Of a stretch of DNA of 64,000 bases, positions 26,025-33,686 are shown piece by piece. Under the pieces are notes generated by a model. It saw only the letters and a list, made by a program, of their open reading frames with translations. It had not been told where the DNA came from and did no database searches. The stretch comes from Virgifigura sp964551315 (GTDB taxonomy: Bacteria; Pseudomonadota; Alphaproteobacteria; Dongiales; Dongiaceae). Both the position numbers and the translations under genes were made by a program. Numbering within the stretch: position 1 is the first letter of the stretch; each line of letters begins with the position of its first letter. The DNA is taken from the NCBI GenBank assembly GCA_964551315.1, contig CAZKCM010000001.1, positions 128,103 through 192,102 of the forward strand, given 5' to 3'.

Positions 26025-26879
26025 TCATTCGAGCGCGGCAAAGAAGCGCATCACCGCCTCCGCGGCCCCTTCCGGCCATTGATGGGGGTAGTATCGCCCG
26101 CGTCCGGTGCGGCTGTCGTCGTAGAGGCACCAGAGGACCGGGTTGCGATCCCCGCGCGCGCCGAACCGCTCGCAAGAGAACGGCCCCAAGCGCCACTTCG
26201 TCGGTTCCCCGGACAGGCCGTTCTGGGCGAGCAGAGTTTCGAGCGCCGCACGCCCCGCCGAGATCGGGACCAGCCGGTCCTCGGGATTGTGGAGCAGCAG
26301 GGCCGCGACCGGGCCCGTGCAGTCCGCCGCGCTGATCCCCCCGGCCACCGTCGCCACGCCCCGCAGCACCCGCCCCCGCACGCATGCCAAGTCGTTGACG
26401 AAGGACGCGCCGAGCGAATGGCCGACCGCAAAGATCTGGTCCATCGCGACGCAGTACCGGCGCGCGAACTGATCGACGATGGCATCGAAGAGGGCGAGGT
26501 CCTCGGGCAGGCGCCATATGAAGGTCCCGTCCCCCTGCCGCAGTGCCCGCGGATAGACGAAGATCGTTCCGTCCGCCTCCGCGTTGGTGCCTTCCAAGCC
26601 ATAGTAGCGCCGCACCCGCTCCGCGGGGTTGGTGCGGCCGTGAAACGCCAGGACGAGCCGGTGCGCGCGCTCGGGCGCATAGCCCTCCGGCACCACGACG
26701 ATGAGCGAACGCCGCGTTCCGGCGACCTCCACGCTGTCCGGCGGGATGGCTGGCGGCGCCAGCCCGCAGCCGGAGGAGCGTTCGGTCGCATCGACCCTCG
26801 GCGCGGGCGCGGCGGCCAGCAGCGCGACGGCGAGGAACAGGAGCGCAGCAACGACGGTTCGCATGTGCCGCACCAGCAT
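26025..26879 (-). CDS. Exported esterase, LpqC/PHB-depolymerase-like
   Basis: A 284-residue alpha/beta-hydrolase with a signal peptide (MRTVVAALLFLAVALLAAAP). The nucleophile elbow GHSLGASF (Ser near 159), the oxyanion region VLAFHGRTNPAERV and a late acidic residue in LHNPEDRLVP are visible. The C-terminal YPHQWPEGAAEAVMRFF supplies a likely catalytic His. The closest named group is polyhydroxybutyrate depolymerase/feruloyl-esterase-like (LpqC). Four to six Cys in the mature part could form disulfides. An internal ATG at 26864 is the more natural signal-peptide start. Single gene, divergent from the Rsm22 gene. Confidence 0.82.
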   Translation of the reverse strand: MLVRHMRTVVAALLFLAVALLAAAPAPRVDATERSSGCGLAPPAIPPDSVEVAGTRRSLIVVVPEGYAPERAHRLVLAFHGRTNPAERVRRYYGLEGTNAEADGTIFVYPRALRQGDGTFIWRLPEDLALFDAIVDQFARRYCVAMDQIFAVGHSLGASFVNDLACVRGRVLRGVATVAGGISAADCTGPVAALLLHNPEDRLVPISAGRAALETLLAQNGLSGEPTKWRLGPFSCERFGARGDRNPVLWCLYDDSRTGRGRYYPHQWPEGAAEAVMRFFAALE

Positions 26880-27017
26880 GACAGGAGTGGGCTTCCGGCG
26901 CTCGCGCCACCCCGACGGTCATGATGATCACAACCCGCGATCGATGATAGAAGATCCCGTCCGAACGAGTCTCGCAGTGTCGTTGCGCTGTCTCCGGAGC
27001 GCGGAGGGCCCGAATCC

Positions 27018-27980
27018 ATGGAACTGCCGTTTGCCCTGCGCCAGGCCGTCGATCGCGCCCTGGAGGGCGTCGGCCTGTCCGAACTGACGCGGGCGGCCGA
27101 CGCGCTGTCGCGGCGATACCGGGCGGAGCTGCGCGACGGGCGGTTCCATCTCTCCGACGACATGGCGGCGCGGGCCTATCTCGCCACCCGGCTGCCCGCC
27201 ACTTACGCCGCGATCCGCGCCGCCTTCGCCGCGGTGGCGGCGGCGCAGGAGGATTTCGCGCCCGCCACCCTGCTGGACGTCGGGGCCGGACCCGGCTCGG
27301 CGCTCTGGGCGGCCGCCGATTGCTGGCCCGGCCTCGCGGATGCGGTTCTGATCGAAGGCAGCCCGGCGATCCGCGCCTGGGGCGAGCGGTTGTCGGCGCA
27401 GGCCGCGCCCGCCCGGATCGAGTGGCAGGCCGGCGACGTCGCCGCCGGCCTGCCGGACCTGGCGCCGCGCGACCTGGTGACCCTGGCCTACGTACTGGGC
27501 GAACTGGCGCCGGAGACGCGCGACCGGCTGGTGGACCGGTTGTGGACGCTGACGGCCGGGGTGCTGGTGATCGTCGAGCCGGGCACGCCCGCCGGCTGGA
27601 CGCGCATCCTGGCCGCCCGGGAACGGCTGATCGCGGCGGGGGCGCGGCTGCTCGCCCCCTGCCCGCACAGGGCGGCCTGCCCCCTGTCGCCGCCGGACTG
27701 GTGCCACTTCGCCCGCCGGGTCGCCCGCTCGCGCCTCCATCGGCAGGCCAAGGGAGCCGAGGTGCCGTGGGAGGATGAGAAATACGTCTACATCGCGGCC
27801 GCGCGCCGCGCCGGCCGGCCGGCGGAGGCTCGGGTCATCGCCCCGCCCCGGATGGGCAGCGGCCGAATCGGTCTGAAGCTGTGCCAGCGAGACGGAACCG
27901 CGGCCGAGCGGCTGTTGACGAGGCGGGACGGCGCGGCGTTCAAGACCGCACGCCGCCTCGGCTGGGGCGACGCGCTGTAG
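27018..27980 (+). CDS. Rsm22-family small ribosomal subunit methyltransferase-like protein
   Basis: A 320-residue protein. The SAM-binding motif LLDVGAGPGSALWAA lies at about residues 87-101 and VTLAYVLGELAPETRD at about 155-170. The C-terminal CPHRAACPLSPPDWCHFARR carries Cys residues that in Rsm22/METTL17 proteins bind an iron-sulfur cluster. It is linked to assembly or methylation of the small ribosomal subunit. RFHLSDDMAARAYLATRLPA near the N-terminus is characteristic of the family. Single gene. Confidence 0.88.
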   Translation: MELPFALRQAVDRALEGVGLSELTRAADALSRRYRAELRDGRFHLSDDMAARAYLATRLPATYAAIRAAFAAVAAAQEDFAPATLLDVGAGPGSALWAAADCWPGLADAVLIEGSPAIRAWGERLSAQAAPARIEWQAGDVAAGLPDLAPRDLVTLAYVLGELAPETRDRLVDRLWTLTAGVLVIVEPGTPAGWTRILAARERLIAAGARLLAPCPHRAACPLSPPDWCHFARRVARSRLHRQAKGAEVPWEDEKYVYIAAARRAGRPAEARVIAPPRMGSGRIGLKLCQRDGTAAERLLTRRDGAAFKTARRLGWGDAL

Positions 27981-28203
27981 GGGGCGGGTTGCCGCTTGGC
28001 GCCGAACCCGCCGGATCTTCGGAGCGCAGCCGGTCGAAACGGTTCAGCAACCCCGAGGCGCTATAACTTGCGCCGCATCGACGCTCTCGCCGGGGCGGGA
28101 ACGGCGGTGCACGGACCGTATCTCGACTTTGTTAAGCAATTTTAACTATGATCGGCGCCGGCCGATGACGGCCCTACAGATCCAATCAGGGGGAATGAAC
28201 ACG

Positions 28204-28635
28204 ATGTCCTTCAACTTTCGGGCGCTGTGCCGGTTCCTGGCGCGCCCCGTTGCCGCCCTTGTCCTTGCTGCCTCCCTGCCGGTGCCGGTCGCGCAGGCGG
28301 GCATGGTCCCGACCGACCGCGTCCTCGAGGAAATGGCCGGAACGGAAACGGCCGGACAGGGCGAACGCGCCGAGGTTCAGCGATTCCTGGCCCGCGAGGA
28401 CGTGCAGCGCGAGCTGGAAGCGATGGGGGTCGATCCTGCGGAGGCGCGGGCGCGCGTCGACAGCCTGTCGGACGCGGAGGTCAGCCGGCTGGCCGAGGCC
28501 ATCCGCCAGGATCCCGCCGGCACCGGCGCCCTGGGAACGGTGGTCGGAGCCATCGTCCTGATCTTCCTGGTCCTTCTGGTCACCGATATCCTCGGCTTCA
28601 CGAAGGTGTTCCCCTTCACCCGGACTGCCAACTGA
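28204..28635 (+). CDS. PA2779-family small membrane protein
   Basis: A 143-residue protein with a signal-like N-terminus (LARPVAALVLAASLPVPVAQ), a charged helical middle (VQRFLAREDVQRELEAMGVD, ARVDSLSDAEVSRLAEAI) and a C-terminal membrane helix ending VTDILGFTKVFPF. This layout and ending are characteristic of the PA2779 family. ATG 28204 was chosen for spacing from CAGGGGGA; ATG 28195 lies right against it. A GTTAA/TTAAC inverted repeat (28131-28146) stands upstream in AT-rich DNA. It is followed after 6 bases by the PA2778-type peptidase gene, the usual partner. Confidence 0.85.
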   Translation: MSFNFRALCRFLARPVAALVLAASLPVPVAQAGMVPTDRVLEEMAGTETAGQGERAEVQRFLAREDVQRELEAMGVDPAEARARVDSLSDAEVSRLAEAIRQDPAGTGALGTVVGAIVLIFLVLLVTDILGFTKVFPFTRTAN

Positions 28636-28641
28636 CGAGAG

Positions 28642-29670
28642 GTGTCCGCGTTCCGGTCATTCCTGCGGCTCGCGGCGGGCGCGCTCCTGCTTGGCGGCTT
28701 GGCCGCCTGCGCGACCCCGCCCGAGGTCGCCACGACGCTTCCCGAGCCCGCGCAGCTGGTGATCGAGTCGGGATCACTGCCGACGCGGGCCGAGGTCGCC
28801 GGGGTTCCGTTCATCCCGCAGGAGGAGAACTTTTGCGGGCCTGCCTCGCTGGCGATGGTGCTCACCTGGTCCGGCCTGCCGACGGACCAGCACGACATCG
28901 CGCCGCAGGTCTTCACGCCCGGCCGCGAGGGGACGCTGCGCTCGGACATGCTCACGGCGGCGCGCCGGAATGGCCGCATCGCGGTCACGCTCGACAAGCT
29001 GGAAGACGTACTCGCCGAGCTGGCCGCCGGCCATCCGGTGATCGTATTCCAGAATCTCGGCCTCGACTTGTTTCCGGTCTGGCATTTTGCCGTCGCGACC
29101 GGTTACGACCTGGCCGCGAGCGAGATCCGCCTGCATTCCGGCCTGGAAGCGGACACGCGCATGCCGCTCGCGACCTTCGACCAGACCTGGGCGCGGGGCG
29201 ACCGCTGGGCGATGGTCGTTCTCCCGCCCGAAAGCCTGCCGGCCACCGCCGACGAGCTCATCGCCCTGCGCGCGGCCGCCGGGCTCGAGCGGGCCGGGCG
29301 CCCGGCGGAGGCCGCGCGGGCCTATGCGACGATCCTCGGACGCTGGCCGGACAGCTTCGTCGCGCGGATGGGGCTCGGAAACGCGCGCCACGCCGCGGGC
29401 GATCTCGCCGGCGCCGAGCTGGCGTTTCGCGCCGTCATCGCGCACCGGCCGGAAGCGGCCGCGGCCTGGAACAACCTGGCGCAGAACCTTGCCGAACAGG
29501 ACCGCCTCGAGGAGGCGCTCGAGGCCGCCCAACATGCCGTCGCGCTCGGCGGCGCGAACCTGGAGCTTTACCGCACCACCCTGCGGGAGATCGAAGCCAG
29601 GCAGGCCTGGAGCACCGAACCGCCCGCGGCCATGAGTCAGCCGGTCCCCTGGGCCGGACGGTTCAACTAG
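28642..29670 (+). CDS. PA2778-family cysteine peptidase lipoprotein
   Basis: A 342-residue lipoprotein. The start is GTG, and the signal peptide ends in the lipobox LGGLAAC (Cys at about residue 23). A C39-like papain fold follows: PFIPQEENFCGPASLAMVLT with the active Cys at about 65, and FPVWHFAVATGYDLAASEIR with the His. TPR repeats occupy about residues 215-310 (AAAWNNLAQNLAEQDRLEEA). It is the partner of the PA2779-type gene 6 bases upstream. The substrate is unknown; periplasmic processing is inferred. It overlaps the convergent APH-like gene by four bases. Confidence 0.85.
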   Translation: MSAFRSFLRLAAGALLLGGLAACATPPEVATTLPEPAQLVIESGSLPTRAEVAGVPFIPQEENFCGPASLAMVLTWSGLPTDQHDIAPQVFTPGREGTLRSDMLTAARRNGRIAVTLDKLEDVLAELAAGHPVIVFQNLGLDLFPVWHFAVATGYDLAASEIRLHSGLEADTRMPLATFDQTWARGDRWAMVVLPPESLPATADELIALRAAAGLERAGRPAEAARAYATILGRWPDSFVARMGLGNARHAAGDLAGAELAFRAVIAHRPEAAAAWNNLAQNLAEQDRLEEALEAAQHAVALGGANLELYRTTLREIEARQAWSTEPPAAMSQPVPWAGRFN

Positions 29671-30464
29671 GTGCTCGCGAGCTCCTGGGCCGCGATCGCG
29701 GCCACGGCCAGGTCGAGCCCCGGTTTCTCACCATCGCCGAGACTCCAGGCGGCGGAAAGGCCGGCATAGGCCAGAATCCACTTCAGCAGCCGCGCGCGGT
29801 CCAGCCCCGCCGCCTCCGCCACCACGGTCGCCTGGCGCGCCAGGCGCCCCGGCGCGGTCGCGACGGCCGCATCGGGGTTGCGGAAGAGGTTCGCGAAATC
29901 GAAGGCGCGCTCGCCCACGAGACGCTTCGGGTCGATGGCGAGCCAACCGCGCGGGCCGAAATCCAGGACGTTGCCGTGATGGAGGTCGCCGTGCAGAACG
30001 GTGACGTCCTGCGGCTGTCCCAAGAGCTCGCGCGCCGTCGCCGCGGCTTGGCTCAAAATGCCCCCGTGCCGCGCCGCGGCGGTTTCGAGGTCGCGAAACC
30101 AGCGCGACAACGGTACGAGGTCCGGGGGTGGGCGGTCCCTCGGCGCGTGCAGCCTGGCCGCGACGGCGCAGATGATCCGGCTCGCCTCGTCGTCGCGGCC
30201 GTTTCGGGCCATCTCCGCAAGCGACGCTTCGCCCGAGGCGCGCTCCAACAGCAGGGCGTCGCCGTCATGCGCCAGCACTCGGGCCGCACCGTCCCCGCCC
30301 CACCACGTCATCAGGAGACCGCCCCACCGCTCCTCTTGCTCACGGGCGATCTTCAGCATGGCGGGCAGGTCGCCGCAACGCACGGGCAGGAGGCTGCTGC
30401 TGTGGGTGACGATGGGCGCGCCGTCCGGCACGAGGCCCCAGAGGGCGAGGTAGCGGTCGAACAT
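29667..30464 (-). CDS. APH(6)-like aminoglycoside/hydroxyurea phosphotransferase
   Basis: A 265-residue kinase fold. The catalytic loop VLHGDLHHGNVLDFG (Asp near 159, Asn near 164) and the metal motif WLAIDPKRLVGERAFDFANL (IDPK) are those of the APH(6)/streptomycin 6-phosphotransferase family. Family members modify streptomycin or hydroxyurea-like compounds, but most chromosomal homologues have no proven resistance role. There is no mobile element nearby, and base composition matches the surroundings, so recent acquisition is not indicated. Single gene, convergent with the PA2778-type gene. Confidence 0.82.
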   Translation of the reverse strand: MFDRYLALWGLVPDGAPIVTHSSSLLPVRCGDLPAMLKIAREQEERWGGLLMTWWGGDGAARVLAHDGDALLLERASGEASLAEMARNGRDDEASRIICAVAARLHAPRDRPPPDLVPLSRWFRDLETAAARHGGILSQAAATARELLGQPQDVTVLHGDLHHGNVLDFGPRGWLAIDPKRLVGERAFDFANLFRNPDAAVATAPGRLARQATVVAEAAGLDRARLLKWILAYAGLSAAWSLGDGEKPGLDLAVAAIAAQELAST

Positions 30465-30879
30465 CGGACCTCCGCCATGCGAGGAGCCGCCCGAGAAGCT
30501 TCGGCGGCCGCCGGCTCAGGGTGGCACCGCGGTTCTATCGCACATGCGCAAACGTCGGCAATTTGACGTTCGTCGATGTATCGCCAGGACACGGCACGGC
30601 GCGGCTTGCCAATCGGGTGCAGTTCGGGTATTCAAGCCGCCCGCTTCGAATCTCTAACGTCGGGAGGACACACATGCCGATGACTCGTCCGCTTGTCGTT
30701 CCCGGCGCGCTCCACCGTTAGGTCGGACGTTCCGCGGGTCCCATCGGACCCTCGTCTTTTCGAAGGCTTTCCATTGCTGAACTGAGCGAGCGCCTGGCGC
30801 TGCGCGGTCGTTGTTTCGTGGCGCCTCGTGCTTGCTTCGATAGGAGCCGGATCGCGCCCGTCGCGCTCCGGATCGTGTC
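30465..30879. other. 415-base gap before the ABC exporter
   Basis: It holds the upstream regions of the divergent APH-like gene and the ABC exporter. A degenerate FNR-type sequence TTGACGTTCGTCGA (9 of 10 half-site bases) is at 30563-30576. A 15-codon frame with a ribosome site is at 30674. Otherwise no gene is visible. Confidence 0.4.
30674..30721 (+). CDS. Possible 15-residue leader peptide
   Basis: CGGGAGGACACAC precedes an ATG with good spacing. The frame encodes MPMTRPLVVPGALHR and stops at TAG, 158 bases before the ABC exporter. It could be a leader peptide or the broken start of a lost gene. Very short, so evidence is limited to the ribosome site. Confidence 0.3.
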   Translation: MPMTRPLVVPGALHR

Positions 30880-32688
30880 ATGATCTTTCGTTTCTTTGGC
30901 GCGGGTGCAAACGCCACGCGCACGGTTCTCCGCTTCAGTGCAGAGCATTGGCGCCGCCAGTGGCGGCTCGCGCTCGGCGTCGGCGCGGCGATCGTGTTGG
31001 CCACCCTTGCCGACGTCCTCATGCCGCTCTATGCGGGGCGTCTCGTCGACGCGCTGGCGCTCGGTACCGGTGACCGCGCCTCGGCACTCGACGCCGCTCT
31101 TGGAGCATTCTACGTCATCATCGGGCTCGGCGCGGGCATGGTCGTCATGCGCCATCTCGCCTATCGCGGCATCGAGATCCTCACGCTGAGGATCATGGGC
31201 GAAGTGGCGAGGGAAGCCTTCTGGCGCGTGCAGCGCTTCTCGACCGATTGGCACGCCAACAACTTCGCCGGCTCCACGGTACGCAAGGTCACGCGCGGCC
31301 TGTGGGCGTTCGATCTCCTGAACGACACGCTCCTGCTCGCGCTCGTGCCGTCGGTCGTTATCCTCGCAGGCTCAACCGTTCTGCTCGGCTTGCATTGGCC
31401 GTTGATGGGCCTCGTCGTGGCCCTGGGCATGATCGCCTACATCGCGATGACGCTGACGCTGTCGCTTGCCTATGTCGGACCCGCGGCGGCCCTTTCGAAC
31501 CTCTGGGACACGCGCATGGGCGGCGCGATCGCGGACGCGATCGGCTGCAATGCCGTGGTCAAGGCCTTCGGTGCGGAGGCACGAGAGGACCAGCGCCTCG
31601 CCCGCGTCATCGAGAAGTGGCGGAGCCGAACGCGGCGCGCCTGGATGCGCGGCACCCGCAACGGCACGACGCAGAACCTGGTCCTCCTGGGCTTGCGCGC
31701 GGCCGTCATCGGCACGGCCCTGTGGCTATGGGGCAAAGGCCGCGCCACGCCGGGCGATCTGACCTACGTGCTCACGACCTACTTCGTCATACACGGTTAT
31801 CTGCGCGACATCGGCATGCATGTCCGCAACCTGCAGCGCTCGATCAACGACATGGAGGAGCTGGTCGCTATCCACGCCGAGCCGCTGGGCATCGAGGATC
31901 GCCCGGGCGCCCGCCCGATCGCCATCCGCAAGGGACGGGTCGTTTTCGAGCGGGTGACGTTCCATTACGCCGGGCATGTGGCGCCGCTCTATCGGGGCCT
32001 GTCGGTCACGATCCGGGCCGGCGAGAAGGTCGGCCTCGTCGGTCATTCGGGCTCGGGCAAGACGACGTTCGCGAAGCTGATCCAGCGCCTTTACGACGTG
32101 ACCGACGGGCGCATCCTGATCGACGGTCAGGACATCGCCGAGGCGGCGCAGGCGAGCCTGCGCGCGCAGGTCGCGGTGGTCCAGCAAGAGCCGGTCCTGT
32201 TCCATCGCACGCTTGCCGAGAACATCGCCTATGCGCGGCCCGGTGCCTCGATGAGGGAGATCGAGCATGCGGCGCGACTCGCCAATGCGCACGACTTCAT
32301 CACCAGGCTGCCGAAAGGCTACATGACCCTGGTCGGCGAGCGGGGCGTCAAGCTCTCCGGGGGCGAACGCCAGCGCGTGGCGCTGGCACGGGCCTTCCTG
32401 GCCGATGCGCGGATCCTGATCCTGGACGAGGCGACGTCGAGCCTCGACTCCCGCTCGGAGGCGCTGATCCAGGAGGCGATCGAACGGCTGATGACAGGGC
32501 GAACGGCGATCGTGATCGCCCATCGCCTGTCGACCGTGCGCAGCCTCGACCGGATCCTCGTCTTCGACCGCGGCCGGATCGCCGAGGAAGGCGATCACGC
32601 CGAGCTCATGCGCCGGAAGGGCGGTCTCTATCGTGAGCTGTTCGAGCATCAGACGGCGGGGCTCGTAGACCAACGCATGGCAGGATGA
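30880..32688 (+). CDS. ABC exporter, fused membrane and ATPase domains
   Basis: A 602-residue half-transporter. Six membrane helices lie at about residues 30-320. The ATPase follows, with Walker A GHSGSGKTTF (about 387-396), signature LSGGERQRVAL, Walker B ILILDEATSSLD and switch His in VIAHRLS. It would act as a homodimer exporting lipids, peptides or drugs; the substrate is not predictable. The membrane domain has AIGCNAVVKAFGAEAREDQR, the usual coupling helix region of B-type exporters. It is followed by a small reading frame and a PhyH-type gene, which may be cotranscribed. Confidence 0.9.
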   Translation: MIFRFFGAGANATRTVLRFSAEHWRRQWRLALGVGAAIVLATLADVLMPLYAGRLVDALALGTGDRASALDAALGAFYVIIGLGAGMVVMRHLAYRGIEILTLRIMGEVAREAFWRVQRFSTDWHANNFAGSTVRKVTRGLWAFDLLNDTLLLALVPSVVILAGSTVLLGLHWPLMGLVVALGMIAYIAMTLTLSLAYVGPAAALSNLWDTRMGGAIADAIGCNAVVKAFGAEAREDQRLARVIEKWRSRTRRAWMRGTRNGTTQNLVLLGLRAAVIGTALWLWGKGRATPGDLTYVLTTYFVIHGYLRDIGMHVRNLQRSINDMEELVAIHAEPLGIEDRPGARPIAIRKGRVVFERVTFHYAGHVAPLYRGLSVTIRAGEKVGLVGHSGSGKTTFAKLIQRLYDVTDGRILIDGQDIAEAAQASLRAQVAVVQQEPVLFHRTLAENIAYARPGASMREIEHAARLANAHDFITRLPKGYMTLVGERGVKLSGGERQRVALARAFLADARILILDEATSSLDSRSEALIQEAIERLMTGRTAIVIAHRLSTVRSLDRILVFDRGRIAEEGDHAELMRRKGGLYRELFEHQTAGLVDQRMAG

Positions 32689-32756
32689 GACCGTGGCGAC
32701 GCATTTGTTCCTGCCGGACCCGTTCCTGCCCAACCCCGAGAAGGAGGTTCGACACC

Positions 32757-32834
32757 ATGCTCGACGTGCCGTCGATGGATGCGATCTTCCTGGACGCGAT
32801 GATCGGGATTCCCGCAACGCCCTTCCGACGATAG
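32757..32834 (+). CDS. Possible 25-residue peptide
   Basis: AAGGAGG lies ten bases before an ATG whose frame encodes MLDVPSMDAIFLDAMIGIPA plus TPFRR. The TAG stop runs into AGGAGG, the ribosome site of the next gene at 32845, so translation of the two would be coupled. It may be a leader or a real small peptide. No similarity recognised. Confidence 0.4.
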   Translation: MLDVPSMDAIFLDAMIGIPATPFRR

Positions 32835-32844
32835 GAGGCCGGCC

Positions 32845-33654
32845 ATGAACCCGGAAAGCAGCGAAAGCCCGCGCGGGCTGAGCGACGCGCAGGTTCGGCG
32901 ATTCATCCGGGACGGATTCGTGCGGATCGACGGGGCCTTCCCGCGCGAGGTCGCGGAAGAAGGCCGCGCGATCCTCTGGCGGGACACCGGATGCGATCCG
33001 GACGACCCGACAACGTGGACGAAACCGGTGATCCGGCTTGGCATGTATGGGCAAGAGCCATTCGTCAAGGCCGCCAACACGCCAACCCTCCACGAGGCCT
33101 TCGACCGGCTGGTCGGGCGCGGGCGCTGGCTTCCCCGCGGGAACCTCGGGACGTTTCCGGTGCGGTTTCCGTCCCCCGACGATCCGGGCGACGCCGGCTG
33201 GCACATCGACATGAGCTTCGGCACCGAAACCTCCGACTTTCTCTCCTGGCGGGCAAACGTTGCCTCAAAGGGGCGGGCGTTGCTGATGCTGTTTCTCTTT
33301 TCCGATGTTGGGGAGGACGACGCGCCGACCCGCATCCGCGCCGGATCGCATATCGACATCGCAAGGAGGCTCGCCCCGGCGGGCGAAGACGGCCTGTCGC
33401 TGCGGGAACTGGCCGCAAACGACTTTGCGGAGACGGCCGGACGGCCGGAGATCCTGGCGACGGGAGAGGCCGGAACGGTCTATCTGTGCCATCCCTTTCT
33501 CGTGCATGCGGCGCAGCCCCATCGGGGCACGCGGCCGCGCTTCCTGGCCCAGCCGCCGCTGCTTCCGGCCGCGCCCTTCGTGCTGGACCGGGAGGACGGC
33601 GACTTCTCTCCCGTCGAGCAGGCCATCAAGGACGCCCTGCGGGACGCTTCCTGA
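32845..33654 (+). CDS. Phytanoyl-CoA dioxygenase (PhyH) family protein
   Basis: A 269-residue Fe(II)/2-oxoglutarate-dependent oxygenase fold. Metal ligands are in GWHIDMSFG (HxD, His and Asp near 119-121) and the distal His in VYLCHPFLVHAAQPHRG. The Arg that holds 2-oxoglutarate is probably in HRGTRPRFLAQPP. N-terminal LSDAQVRRFIRDGFVRIDGA is the standard opening for the family. The hydroxylated substrate is unknown. AGGAGG precedes the ATG. It converges on the FGGY kinase gene. Confidence 0.87.
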   Translation: MNPESSESPRGLSDAQVRRFIRDGFVRIDGAFPREVAEEGRAILWRDTGCDPDDPTTWTKPVIRLGMYGQEPFVKAANTPTLHEAFDRLVGRGRWLPRGNLGTFPVRFPSPDDPGDAGWHIDMSFGTETSDFLSWRANVASKGRALLMLFLFSDVGEDDAPTRIRAGSHIDIARRLAPAGEDGLSLRELAANDFAETAGRPEILATGEAGTVYLCHPFLVHAAQPHRGTRPRFLAQPPLLPAAPFVLDREDGDFSPVEQAIKDALRDAS

Positions 33655-33686
33655 CGCCCGATCGGACGGCCGACGCGGCGTCTCCG

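Noticed and set aside
30563..30576. Sequence TTGACGTTCGTCGA resembling an FNR-type box
   Set aside because: One half-site base is wrong and it lies far (about 300 bases) from the nearest plus-strand gene; there is no N-oxide context.
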